Assembly: GCA_023391835.1 (NCBI GenBank)
Contig: JAEWAE010000010.1
Location: 1-32,577 of the forward strand
Length of the DNA: 32,577 bases
Reading direction: 5' to 3'
DNA from: Bacillota bacterium
GTDB taxonomy: Bacteria; Bacillota; Clostridia; Oscillospirales; Ethanoligenentaceae
Positions 22,418 through 30,206 of this stretch are shown piece after piece (within the stretch, counting starts at the first letter, position 1; every line of letters starts with the position of its first letter). The translations under genes and the position numbers were made by a program. The notes beneath the pieces are model-generated. The model was not told the origin of the DNA. It saw only the letters and a program-made list of their open reading frames with translations, and ran no database searches.

Positions 22418-25400
22418 TCAGTTGCCGGAAACGCGGGCACGGGCACGATGGTTGGCTTCAAACGCCGCCATCTGGGCTTCGTCCCCCGTGAGCCCTTCGT
22501 CCTGTGCCTGACGGATGGCCCGCATCATGCGGCTGTAATCCCGGGGCACCACGGCGACGAACTTTTTGAGCGTGCCATCCCAGTCGGCCAACAGGGCCCC
22601 CGCGACGGCGCTGCCCGTGGCATCGGCATGGCGTCCGATCATGCCGCGAAGCTCGGCCGCGTCATCCGCGTCGGTCACCGGCAACAGGTCGACCATATCC
22701 TGATTGCAGTGGGTGGCAAAAGTACCGTCGGCATCATAGACCCAGGCCACGCCGCCGGACATACCGGCCGCAAAGTTGCGCCCGGTGGGGCCGAGCACGG
22801 CCACGCGGCCGCCGGTCATATATTCGCAGCCGTGGTCGCCCACCGCCTCCACCACGGCGCGCATGCCGCTGTTGCGCACGCAGAAGCGTTCGCCCGCCGC
22901 GCCGGCGACATAGGCTTCGCCGGAGGTGGCACCGTAAAACGCCACGTTGCCCACGAGGATATTATCCTGCGGCACGAATTTCGATTCTTTCGGGGCCCAG
23001 ACCGCCATCTTCGCACCCGAAAGGCCCTTGCCGATGTAATCGTTGGCGTCGCCTTCCAGCGTCATCGTCACGCCGTGGGGCGCGAAGGCGCCGAAGCTCT
23101 GGCCGGCGGAACCGTGGAAGTGCAGCGTCACGGTGTCCTCCGGCAGACCGGCGCCGCCGTAGCGGCGGCTCAGCTCGCTGCCCACAATGGTGCCGGCCGC
23201 CCGGTCGGTGTTGCGGATCTCGACGTCCGCCTCCACCCGCTCGCGCCGCTCGATGGCCGGGGCGCAGATATCAAGCAGCCTGCGGCGGTCCAGCGACTGA
23301 TCCAGCCCGTGATGCTGGGCGATGGTGTGATGGGCCTCGGCGTCGGTGTCGGGGCGATAGAGGATCGGCGACAGGTCGAGGCCGTGCGTCTTCCACCCGC
23401 CGGCCTGGGGGTCCTGCTCGAGCATGTCGCAGCGGCCCACCATCTCATCCATAGTGCGGAAACCGAGCTGCGCCATGATCTCGCGTACCTGCTGCGCGAT
23501 GAAACGCATGAAGTTGACCACGTGCTGGGGGTCGCCGGTGAAGCGGGCCCGCAGCTCCGGATTCTGGGTGGCGATGCCCACCGGGCAGGTATCCATATTG
23601 CACACGCGCATCATCACGCAGCCCAGCGTGACCAGCGGCGCGGTGGCGAAGCCGAATTCTTCGGCGCCCAGCAGGGCGGCGACGACCACGTCCCGGCCGG
23701 TCATTAGCTTGCCGTCGGTCTCGATGGTTACGCGGCTGCGCAGGTGATTGAGCAGAAGCGTCTGCTGGGTCTCGGCCAGCCCCAGTTCCCACGGCAGACC
23801 GGTGTGGCGCACGCTGGTGCGCGGCGCGGCGCCGGTGCCGCCGTCGTAACCGCTGATGAGGATGACGTCGGCCAGACCCTTGGCCACGCCGGCCGCCACG
23901 GTGCCCACCCCGGCCTGGGAAACCAGCTTGACGCTGATGCGGGCATTGGGGTTTGCACACTTGAGGTCGTATATAAGCTCTTTCAGATCCTCGATGGAAT
24001 AGATGTCATGGTGCGGGGGTGGGGAAATAAGGCCCACGCCCGGGGTCGAGTAGCGCACCTTGGCGACCCAGGGGTAAACTTTCCGCCCCGGGAGCTGGCC
24101 GCCCTCGCCGGGCTTCGCGCCCTGGGCCATTTTGATCTGGATTTCCTGGGCGTTGACCAGATATTCGCCCGTGACGCCGAACCGGCCGGAGGCCACCTGC
24201 TTGATGGCGCTGCAGCGGTTGTGGCCCTCGGCGTCGGGATGGAAACGTGCCGGGTCCTCGCCGCCCTCGCCGGTGTTGCTCTTGCCGCCGATGCGGTTCA
24301 TGGCGATGGCCATGGCCTCGTGAGCCTCCGCGCTGATGGAGCCGAAGGACATGGCCCCGGTTTTGAAGCGGCGGCAAATCGATTCCACCGGCTCGACCTC
24401 ATCCAGCGGCACGGATTTCATGCCCGAACGAAACCGCAGCAGACTGCGCAGCGTACATTTCTGGGCCGACTCCCCGTCGATCAGACGGGTATACTGACGG
24501 AAAAGTTCGTAATCACCCTTGCTGCAAGCCTGCTGCAGGGTGTGGATGGTGATGGGATTATAAAGATGGGTTTCGCCCTCCCGGCGGTACTGATACAGCC
24601 CGCCGCTGTCGAGTCCCGGGTTGGGGCAACCGGCGCCGAAGGCCCGATCGTGGCGTGCCCGTGCCTCCCGCGCAAGCTCGTCGAGGCCCGCCCCGCCGAT
24701 GCCCGCCGTGACGGTGGAGGTGAAGTAGCGGTCCACCAGTTGCTGCGACAGGCCGATGGCTTCGAAAATCTGGGCGCCGTCATAGCTCTGGACGGTGGAA
24801 ATGCCCATTTTCGACAGGACCTTGACCACGCCCTTGGTGACTGCCTTGAGGTAAGTCTGCGCGGCCTCGTCCCCGGTCTTGCCGGTGATGAAACCATCCC
24901 GCACCAGCTTGCGCACCGTCTCAAACGCCAGATAGGGGTTGACGGCCGACGCGCCGAAACCGATCAGGCAGGCAAAATGGTGCACTTCCCGCGGTTCGCC
25001 GGTTTCGAGCACCAGGCTCACCCGGGTGCGCAGGCTTTTGCGCACCAGATACTGATGCACGCCCGACACGGCCAGCAGCGCCGGGATGGGGGCGTGGGTC
25101 TTATCCACTCCCCGATCGGAAAGAATAAGGATATTCGCGCCGCCGCGCACCGCTTCCTCCGCGCGGGCAAAGAGAGAGTCCAGCGCCTGCCGGAGCCCCT
25201 CTCCGCCGCCGCGCGGGTCGAAAAGGATGGAAAGCGTCGCCGAGTGGAAGCCCGGCCGGTCGATCGCTTTCAGCGCCGCCAGCCGCTCGTTGCCGATAAA
25301 AGGCGAGTGCAGCCGGATACGCCGGCAGTCCTCCGGGCACGGCTCGAGCAGGTTTCCTTCCGAGCCGAGCAGCTCCATGGGGGAAGTGACGATGGCTTCG

Positions 25401-27007
25401 CGCAGCGCGTCAATGGGGGGGTTGGTCACCTGGGCGAAAAGTTCCTGGAAATAGTCGTAAAGCATCTGGGGCCGGTCGGAAAGCACGGCCAGCGGGATGT
25501 CGTTGCCCATGGCGCCCACGGGGTCGACTCCGTCGCGCGCCAGAGGGGCGACGAGCATGCGCAGGTCCTCATATGTATAGCCGAAGGCCTTTTGCTGCCG
25601 TTCCAGATCCCCGTCGTCGGCGCACGCCGGCGGCGTTTCTCCGGCTGGCAGCTTCTCTTCCGGCAGCAGGTAGCGGTCGAGCCATTCCCGATAGGGGTGA
25701 GCCGCCGCAGCCCGGTGCTTGACTTCCGCGTCGTCGATGATGCGGCCCTGCTGGGTGTCGATGAGCAGCACGCGGCCGGGATGCAGCCGTTCTTTTTTCA
25801 CAATATGGGCGGCGGGAATATCCAGCACGCCGGACTCGGACGCGAGGATGACCCGGCCGTCGTCGGTTTCCACATAGCGGGAGGGGCGCAGACCGTTGCG
25901 GTCGAGCACCGCGCCGATGCGGATGCCGTCGGTGAAGCCGATGGCCGCGGGGCCATCCCACGGCTCCATGCGGCAGCTGTTGAATTCATAAAACGCCCGC
26001 TTGTCGGCATCCATGCCCTCGTTGCCGGCCCACGGCTCGGGGATCATCAGCATCATGGCCTGCTCCAGCGGCATACCCGACAGCATGAGGAATTCCACAC
26101 AGTTATCGAGCATGGCGGAGTCGCTGCCGTCGGGGTTGATGACCGGCAGCACACGGGAAAGATCGCCGAACACATCGGTGCGCAGCATGGATTCCCGCGC
26201 GTGCATGGCGTTGATATTGCCGCGCAGGGTGTTGATTTCACCGTTATGTATGATGTAGCGGTTGGGGTGGGCCCGTTCCCAACTGGGGAAGGTGTTGGTG
26301 CTGTAACGGGAATGGACCATGGCCAGCGCCGTTTCCATCCGTTCATCCTGCAGGTCGGTGTAGAACGTTTCCACCTGCCAGGGGGTCAGCATGCCTTTAT
26401 AGACAATGGTGCGGGCTGACAGGCTCGCCACATAAAAGGGAGTCTTGGGCAGCTGGGCCCGCACGGCATTTTCCGCCCGGCGGCGGATGATATAGAGCTT
26501 GCGCTCAAAATCAATGCCGCCCGGTACGCCCTGCCGGCCGATAAAGACCTGGCGGAACACGGGCATGCAGTCCCGCGCGCCGCGGCCCAGGCCCGTCGGG
26601 TCCACGGGCAGATCGCGCCAGCCCAGCAGCTTCTGGCCCTCGTCGGCCGTCTTCTGCGCGAGGATTTCCTCGCACTGCCGGCGGGCCTGCTCGTCATGGG
26701 GCAGGAACACGATGCCCGCGCCGTAACTGCCGGCTTCCGGCAGCGCAATGCCGGCTTCCCCGCACACGCCGCGCAGGAAACGATCCGGCATCTGCAGCAG
26801 CACGCCCGCGCCGTCGCCGGTGTTGGGCTCAGCCCCGGTGCCACCCCGGTGGCCGAGATGCTTGAGCACGGTGAGCGAATCCGTCAGGATTGACCGCGAC
26901 CGCCGCCCTTTTACATCGACCACAAACCCGATGCCGCAGGCATCATGCTCCCTCTGGGGGTTGTAAAGCCCCTGGGCGTCGGGCGCCGTCCGCTGATAAT
27001 ACTCCAC
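22418..27007 (-). CDS. gltB: Glutamate synthase large subunit
   Basis: Converts glutamine and 2-oxoglutarate to two glutamates. The protein has about 1,529 residues. The type 2 amidotransferase domain starts at the Cys of DACGIGF (Cys24 from the chosen start), which becomes the N-terminal nucleophile after removal of a short propeptide. A central domain follows, then the FMN/2-oxoglutarate domain with KPGEGGQLPGRKV, SPPPHHDIYSIEDL and GYDGGTGAAP, the [3Fe-4S] motif CVMMRVCNMDTC and the C-terminal GXGXG repeat region (ANDYIGKGLSGAKMAVWAP, then TGGRVAVLGPTGRNFAAGMSGG). The start was set to GTG 27007 because AGAGGG is 7 bases upstream; the ATG at 27037 has no SD. Promoter 27238-27266 gives a leader of over 220 bases. 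Confidence 0.97.
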   Translation of the reverse strand: MEYYQRTAPDAQGLYNPQREHDACGIGFVVDVKGRRSRSILTDSLTVLKHLGHRGGTGAEPNTGDGAGVLLQMPDRFLRGVCGEAGIALPEAGSYGAGIVFLPHDEQARRQCEEILAQKTADEGQKLLGWRDLPVDPTGLGRGARDCMPVFRQVFIGRQGVPGGIDFERKLYIIRRRAENAVRAQLPKTPFYVASLSARTIVYKGMLTPWQVETFYTDLQDERMETALAMVHSRYSTNTFPSWERAHPNRYIIHNGEINTLRGNINAMHARESMLRTDVFGDLSRVLPVINPDGSDSAMLDNCVEFLMLSGMPLEQAMMLMIPEPWAGNEGMDADKRAFYEFNSCRMEPWDGPAAIGFTDGIRIGAVLDRNGLRPSRYVETDDGRVILASESGVLDIPAAHIVKKERLHPGRVLLIDTQQGRIIDDAEVKHRAAAAHPYREWLDRYLLPEEKLPAGETPPACADDGDLERQQKAFGYTYEDLRMLVAPLARDGVDPVGAMGNDIPLAVLSDRPQMLYDYFQELFAQVTNPPIDALREAIVTSPMELLGSEGNLLEPCPEDCRRIRLHSPFIGNERLAALKAIDRPGFHSATLSILFDPRGGGEGLRQALDSLFARAEEAVRGGANILILSDRGVDKTHAPIPALLAVSGVHQYLVRKSLRTRVSLVLETGEPREVHHFACLIGFGASAVNPYLAFETVRKLVRDGFITGKTGDEAAQTYLKAVTKGVVKVLSKMGISTVQSYDGAQIFEAIGLSQQLVDRYFTSTVTAGIGGAGLDELAREARARHDRAFGAGCPNPGLDSGGLYQYRREGETHLYNPITIHTLQQACSKGDYELFRQYTRLIDGESAQKCTLRSLLRFRSGMKSVPLDEVEPVESICRRFKTGAMSFGSISAEAHEAMAIAMNRIGGKSNTGEGGEDPARFHPDAEGHNRCSAIKQVASGRFGVTGEYLVNAQEIQIKMAQGAKPGEGGQLPGRKVYPWVAKVRYSTPGVGLISPPPHHDIYSIEDLKELIYDLKCANPNARISVKLVSQAGVGTVAAGVAKGLADVILISGYDGGTGAAPRTSVRHTGLPWELGLAETQQTLLLNHLRSRVTIETDGKLMTGRDVVVAALLGAEEFGFATAPLVTLGCVMMRVCNMDTCPVGIATQNPELRARFTGDPQHVVNFMRFIAQQVREIMAQLGFRTMDEMVGRCDMLEQDPQAGGWKTHGLDLSPILYRPDTDAEAHHTIAQHHGLDQSLDRRRLLDICAPAIERRERVEADVEIRNTDRAAGTIVGSELSRRYGGAGLPEDTVTLHFHGSAGQSFGAFAPHGVTMTLEGDANDYIGKGLSGAKMAVWAPKESKFVPQDNILVGNVAFYGATSGEAYVAGAAGERFCVRNSGMRAVVEAVGDHGCEYMTGGRVAVLGPTGRNFAAGMSGGVAWVYDADGTFATHCNQDMVDLLPVTDADDAAELRGMIGRHADATGSAVAGALLADWDGTLKKFVAVVPRDYSRMMRAIRQAQDEGLTGDEAQMAAFEANHRARARVSGN

Positions 27008-27126
27008 TCTGCATCCCTCTTTTGCATTTCCAGCCATGAAAAGTGCACGATATCGGCCCCAGAGGCCGCCCGATCTGTATGGGCGGACGGGGCCGGCGTC
27101 ATGCGGAACTTTCTCCCCCCATTGGG

Positions 27127-27163
27127 AACAAAAAGCCCTGTGGTGCCATACGGCGCCGCGGGC
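27127..27163 (-). terminator. Terminator-like hairpin in the gltB leader
   Basis: On the minus strand an imperfect stem (27163-27152 with 27147-27135, about ten pairs with two mismatches and a bulge, loop GTAT) is followed at once by TTTTTGTT (27134-27127). It is about 70 bases into the leader and about 120 bases before the GTG start. This is the layout of a transcription attenuator, but no ligand-binding fold is recognised. Confidence 0.4.
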
Positions 27164-27237
27164 ATATTCATGCCGCAGCGCCGCATCGGCCCGTGCAGGG
27201 CGGAAGAATGAACCGCGCCACTTTAAGGTTTTAGTTC

Positions 27238-27266
27238 ATTATAGCATTGAGTTTTTTGTTTTGCAA
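27238..27266 (-). promoter_or_regulatory. gltBD promoter
   Basis: Minus strand TTGCAA (27266-27261), a 17-base spacer and a perfect TATAAT (27243-27238). The surrounding sequence (27230-27300) is far more AT-rich than the rest of the window. Between it and the aldolase stop (27393) I see a GGC...GCC hairpin at about 27313-27337 and no gene. Confidence 0.8.
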
Positions 27267-27392
27267 GTAGTATATAAATAATATGCAAATTATTCTGTCA
27301 AAAGGCTTCTCTGGCACCCGGATTGAACCGTGGCGCCGTCAAAAGGGGCAGATTCCGCCAAAATATACCGCCTGAGTGCCGGGACGCGGGTC

Positions 27393-28424
27393 TCAGCCGC
27401 GATAGAGGGTCTTGCCGGACGACTGCAGATCGTTGCAGGCTTCGACCACACGGCGGGCCATGCCTTTTTCCGCCGCCTTGAGATAAGAACGCGGATCGTA
27501 TTTCGACTTGTCGCCTACTTCGCCGTCGACCTTGAGCACACCGTCGTAATTGCGGAACATGTGCTCGGCCACCGGGCGGGTGAACGCATACTGGGTGTCG
27601 GTGTCGACATTCATCTTGACCACGCCGTAGCCAAGGGTCTCGGTGATCTTTGCCTTCTCGGAGCCCGAGCCGCCGTGGAACACCAGATGGAAATGGGTGC
27701 CCGCGCCGAAGGCTTTTTCGACGGCTTCCTGCCCGTCGTGGAGAATACGGGGGTTGAGCTTGACGTTGCCGGGCTTATAGACTCCGTGCACGTTGCCGAA
27801 CGTGGCGGCCAGCATATATTCCCCGCCGATCTTGGAAAGCTCCTCGTACACCTCGACCATATCCTCGGGGGTGGTGTAAAGCTTCTGGTTGGGGACGTTC
27901 GAATTATTCTCGCCGTCTTCCTCGCCGCCGACCACGCCGGCCTCGATCTCGAGGATGATCTCATCCTTCGCGCAGCGGGCCAGCAGTTCCTTGGCGATCC
28001 TGAGGTTTTCCTTCAGCGGCAGGCTCGAGCCGTCGAACATATGGCTGTTGAAAAGGTTGGGCAGCCCTTTCGCGCGGCGCCGCTCGGTCTCTTCGATCAG
28101 CGGGAGGACGAAGGAGTCGAGCTTTTCCGGCTTGCAGTGGTCGGTGTGCAGCGCCACATAGACGGGGTATTTGTCCGCCACCAGCTGCACATGGTTGGCC
28201 AGCGTCGTGGCGCCCACGGCGCTGTCGTTGATGTCGAGGCCCGACGCGAAAGCGCCGCCGCCCACGGAAACCTGGATGATGCCGTCGGACTTCGCTTTCG
28301 TCAGGCCTTCCAGCACGGCGTTGGCGGTCTCGATCGACGAGACATTGAACGCGGGGAACGCGTAATGATTCTGATAGGCATGCTCGAGCATATTCCGATA
28401 CTGCTCGTAATTGACAATCGGCAT
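27393..28424 (-). CDS. fba: Fructose-bisphosphate aldolase, class II
   Basis: A zinc-dependent glycolytic aldolase that splits fructose-1,6-bisphosphate to dihydroxyacetone phosphate and glyceraldehyde-3-phosphate. It has 343 residues, starting MPIVNYEQYRNMLEHA at the ATG at 28424 (SD AAGGAG). ALHTDHC holds the catalytic Asp and a zinc His. ILEIEAGVVGGEEDG, ATFGNVHGVYKPGNVKL and FHLVFHGGSGS hold further zinc and phosphate ligands, and VVKMNVDTDTQYAF follows. The length and the GGEEDG insert fit the E. coli FbaA-like (class IIA) group, not the shorter Bacillus type. A long frame upstream of the ATG is only the leader. It is a single-gene unit with its own promoter. Confidence 0.96.
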   Translation of the reverse strand: MPIVNYEQYRNMLEHAYQNHYAFPAFNVSSIETANAVLEGLTKAKSDGIIQVSVGGGAFASGLDINDSAVGATTLANHVQLVADKYPVYVALHTDHCKPEKLDSFVLPLIEETERRRAKGLPNLFNSHMFDGSSLPLKENLRIAKELLARCAKDEIILEIEAGVVGGEEDGENNSNVPNQKLYTTPEDMVEVYEELSKIGGEYMLAATFGNVHGVYKPGNVKLNPRILHDGQEAVEKAFGAGTHFHLVFHGGSGSEKAKITETLGYGVVKMNVDTDTQYAFTRPVAEHMFRNYDGVLKVDGEVGDKSKYDPRSYLKAAEKGMARRVVEACNDLQSSGKTLYRG

Positions 28425-28446
28425 AGTTGACACTCTCCTTCTTTTT

Positions 28447-28576
28447 GTGCCGCACTCGGCGCGGCACCCGGCGATGCGGTTCCCATAAAAATGCGGCGTC
28501 AAAATACGGCTGGAGTCCGTATTGCAAGACCCCTTTTTGCGGCGGGCTGCGGGGTCCGGCGGTACGGCCCCCGCAG
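28447..28576 (-). promoter_or_regulatory. Long structured 5' leader of fba
   Basis: From the promoter at 28616-28645 the leader is about 185 bases. It holds three perfect stem-loops on the minus strand. The first is CTGCGGGG/CCCCGCAG (28576-28569 / 28554-28547). The second is AATACGG/CCGTATT (28523-28517 / 28509-28503), which runs into TTTT like a small terminator. The third is GTGCCGC/GCGGCAC (28467-28461 / 28453-28447), just before the SD. I recognise no known riboswitch. Confidence 0.5.
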
Positions 28577-28615
28577 AAGCAATCCGTGCTCCCGCAGACT
28601 CCATACGATAGCAAT

Positions 28616-28645
28616 ATTATAACATATATTCCGGCGGCGGGGCAA
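28616..28645 (-). promoter_or_regulatory. fba promoter
   Basis: Minus strand TTGCCC (28645-28640), an 18-base spacer and a perfect TATAAT (28621-28616). Confidence 0.6.
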
Positions 28646-28699
28646 TTTAGGCGGCAATTTCGTTATTTATTTGACAGATCCCGCCGCGCCGGCCGCCGT

Positions 28700-28727
28700 T
28701 TGAAACCCGGCGGCTTCGTGTTATAAT
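28700..28727 (+). promoter_or_regulatory. Promoter of the acyl-CoA thioesterase gene
   Basis: TTGAAA (28700-28705), a 16-base spacer and a perfect TATAAT (28722-28727) lie 30 bases before the ATG. It is divergent from the fba promoter. Confidence 0.65.
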
Positions 28728-28757
28728 AGAGGCAACGTATCGAAAGGGGCCAATGGG

Positions 28758-29246
28758 ATGGAAAACACGCAGACGTACACAGACCCCGCCGCCGGGCGCA
28801 CACCGGAAGAATCGGCGGTGACGATGACCGAGCTGGTGCTGCCCGCACAGACAAATCTGCTGGGCAATTTGCTGGGCGGCCAGCTGATGCATCTGATGGA
28901 TATTGCGGGGGCGCTCACCTGCCGCCGGCATTCGGGCAAGGAGGTGGCCACCGTCGCGGTGGACAGCATCGAGTTCCGCCGGCCGGTGAAGTTGGGGGAG
29001 ATCGTCACCATCCATTCCCGCATGATCTGGGCGGGCCGCACTTCCATGAAGGTCAAGCTGGAAGTGGGGACGGAGGACACCCGGCACCATATCTCCCACC
29101 TGACCAACACCGCCTTTTTCACCTATGTGTCGCTGGATGACGACGGCCGGCCCTCGCCGACGCCGCCGCTGCTGCCCCAGACCGACACCGAAAAGGCGGC
29201 CTTCGACCGGGAACAGGCGCTCTATAACCAGCGCCGCAGGGTCTGA
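28758..29246 (+). CDS. Acyl-CoA thioesterase, hotdog fold (YkhA/BACH-like)
   Basis: A 162-residue single-hotdog hydrolase that cleaves acyl-CoA to free acid and CoA. The family pattern is complete: TELVLPAQTNLLGNLLGGQLMHLMDIAGALTCRRHSG (about 24-60) with the Asn and Asp of the active site, then VATVAVDSIEFRRPVKLGEIV and IWAGRTSMKVKLEV. The ATG at 28758 has AAGGGG 8 bases upstream. Members act on short- to long-chain acyl-CoAs, and the chain length cannot be read here. It is convergent with the mutarotase gene, with a 10-base gap. Confidence 0.92.
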   Translation: MENTQTYTDPAAGRTPEESAVTMTELVLPAQTNLLGNLLGGQLMHLMDIAGALTCRRHSGKEVATVAVDSIEFRRPVKLGEIVTIHSRMIWAGRTSMKVKLEVGTEDTRHHISHLTNTAFFTYVSLDDDGRPSPTPPLLPQTDTEKAAFDREQALYNQRRRV

Positions 29247-29256
29247 ACCCGCGCAA

Positions 29257-29571
29257 TCAGTCCAGATGGAACACCGGTGTCAGGTCGCGGCTGACGGGGC
29301 TTTCGTCGGGGTTTGTTTCCATTACATCTTTCATATAATGCCACCATTTGCGGCAGACATCCGTGTCGGCCATGGCCTCCACCGCCCGCTCGTCGTCGGT
29401 CTCGTAATAGGCAAAAAGCAGCCCGGTGGTTTCGTCGAGAAATATTGAGTAGTTGCGGTAGCCGTGACGGCTCAGTTCCTCTTTCATTTCCGGCCAGATG
29501 GCGTCATGCCGGCGATGGTATTCCTCATAGCAATCCGGGTATACTTTCATCACGGCGGCTTTGCGTATCAT
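29257..29571 (-). CDS. rhaM: L-rhamnose mutarotase
   Basis: Interconverts alpha- and beta-L-rhamnose so that the isomerase receives its preferred anomer. The protein has 104 residues, exactly the usual length, from the ATG at 29571 (SD AAGGGG). EEYHRRHDAIWPEM (with the active-site His), NYSIFLDETTGLLFAYYE, DVCRKWWHYMKDVM and the ending NPDESPVSRDLTPVFHLD match E. coli RhaM closely. No other rhamnose gene (rhaA, rhaB, rhaD) is in the window, so this is an orphan copy. Frame upstream of the ATG is not part of the protein. Confidence 0.95.
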   Translation of the reverse strand: MIRKAAVMKVYPDCYEEYHRRHDAIWPEMKEELSRHGYRNYSIFLDETTGLLFAYYETDDERAVEAMADTDVCRKWWHYMKDVMETNPDESPVSRDLTPVFHLD

Positions 29572-29599
29572 AGACAGGGCCCCTTTCATCGTATGTGTG

Positions 29600-29615
29600 C
29601 GCGCCGCTCGGCGCG
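29600..29615 (-). other. Short hairpin in the rhaM leader
   Basis: CGCGCC / GGCGCG pair perfectly around a 4-base loop, about 30 bases before the rhaM start and just after its predicted transcription start. It may be a 5' mRNA stabiliser. Confidence 0.35.
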
Positions 29616-29625
29616 TTCTGCTGCC

Positions 29626-29654
29626 AGTATAGACGATTCCGCACCGGAATGCAA
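29626..29654 (-). promoter_or_regulatory. rhaM promoter
   Basis: Minus strand TTGCAT (29654-29649), a 17-base spacer and TATACT (29631-29626). The TTGCAT -35 box recurs at argH and the S41 peptidase gene. Confidence 0.7.
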
Positions 29655-29680
29655 TCGCGGCGCGGGGAAGGAGCATGGGT

Positions 29681-30181
29681 ATGGCGGCCTCGCCGCAAAA
29701 AAAGGCCGGCCGGGCCGACGCCCGCCGGAAACTCTATCGGGAATACCGGCAAAGCGTCCGCGACCTGCTCGCCGACGCTCAGGTGCGTTCCATGCGGCGC
29801 TTCGTGCAGCACGGGCATGTATCCTGCTATCAGCATTGCCGGCGGGTGGCGTTTTTAAGCTACCGGGTCTGCCGCCGGCTGGGGATGGACAGCCGCGCCG
29901 CCGCGCGGGGCGGGATGCTCCACGACATGTTTCTTTACGACTGGCACCAGAAATCCCCTTACCCGCAGCTCCACGCCTTTCATCACCCGGCAGTGGCGCT
30001 GCAAAACGCCCGGCGCGCCTTCCCCCTCACCGACCGGGAGCAGGATATCATCCGCAAGCACATGTGGCCGCTGACTCCCGCTTTCCCCCGGTATCGGGAA
30101 AGCTTCGTGGTGTCGCTTATGGATAAATACGCCGCGCTGTGGGAAACCGCCGCGCTGCACCGTCGCCGCAAAAGGCGGTGA
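29681..30181 (+). CDS. HD domain protein (putative metal-dependent phosphohydrolase)
   Basis: A 166-residue protein that consists of one HD domain. A first His lies in HGHVSCYQHCRRVAFLSY, the HD pair in GGMLHDMFLYDWH, a further His in HHPAVALQNA and an Asp in SLMDKYAALWE, so the metal-binding H...HD...D set is complete. The start was placed at the ATG at 29681 because AAGGAG (29668-29673) is 7 bases away; the ATG at 29675 would leave a 1-base spacer. The C-terminus is very basic (HRRRKRR). HD proteins hydrolyse nucleotides or phosphodiesters, and the substrate cannot be assigned. It ends 25 bases from the stop of convergent helD, and its terminator lies inside helD. Confidence 0.88.
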   Translation: MAASPQKKAGRADARRKLYREYRQSVRDLLADAQVRSMRRFVQHGHVSCYQHCRRVAFLSYRVCRRLGMDSRAAARGGMLHDMFLYDWHQKSPYPQLHAFHHPAVALQNARRAFPLTDREQDIIRKHMWPLTPAFPRYRESFVVSLMDKYAALWETAALHRRRKRR

Positions 30182-30206
30182 GGCGCCGCCCTCGTCGGGC
30201 CCGGCG

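Noticed and set aside
23744..26419. An almost 900-codon plus-strand frame opposite gltB
   Set aside because: It is a shadow of gltB. The composition is His/Gly/Ala rich, with no domains and no SD.
27135..27150. T-box-like word TGGCACCAC in the gltB leader
   Set aside because: It matches the T-box core, but it would be the 3' arm of the terminator-like stem and not the 5' side. Only about 80 bases precede it, too few for a stem I with specifier loop.
26911..27186. A 91-codon frame overlapping the gltB start on the same strand
   Set aside because: It has no SD, runs into gltB in another frame and covers the leader hairpin. Composition gives no domain.
27313..27337. Sequence resembling a tRNA T-arm (GGTTCAATCC on the minus strand)
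   Set aside because: The flanking bases do not form a 5-bp T-stem and no anticodon or D arm is present. It fits a short irregular hairpin downstream of fba.
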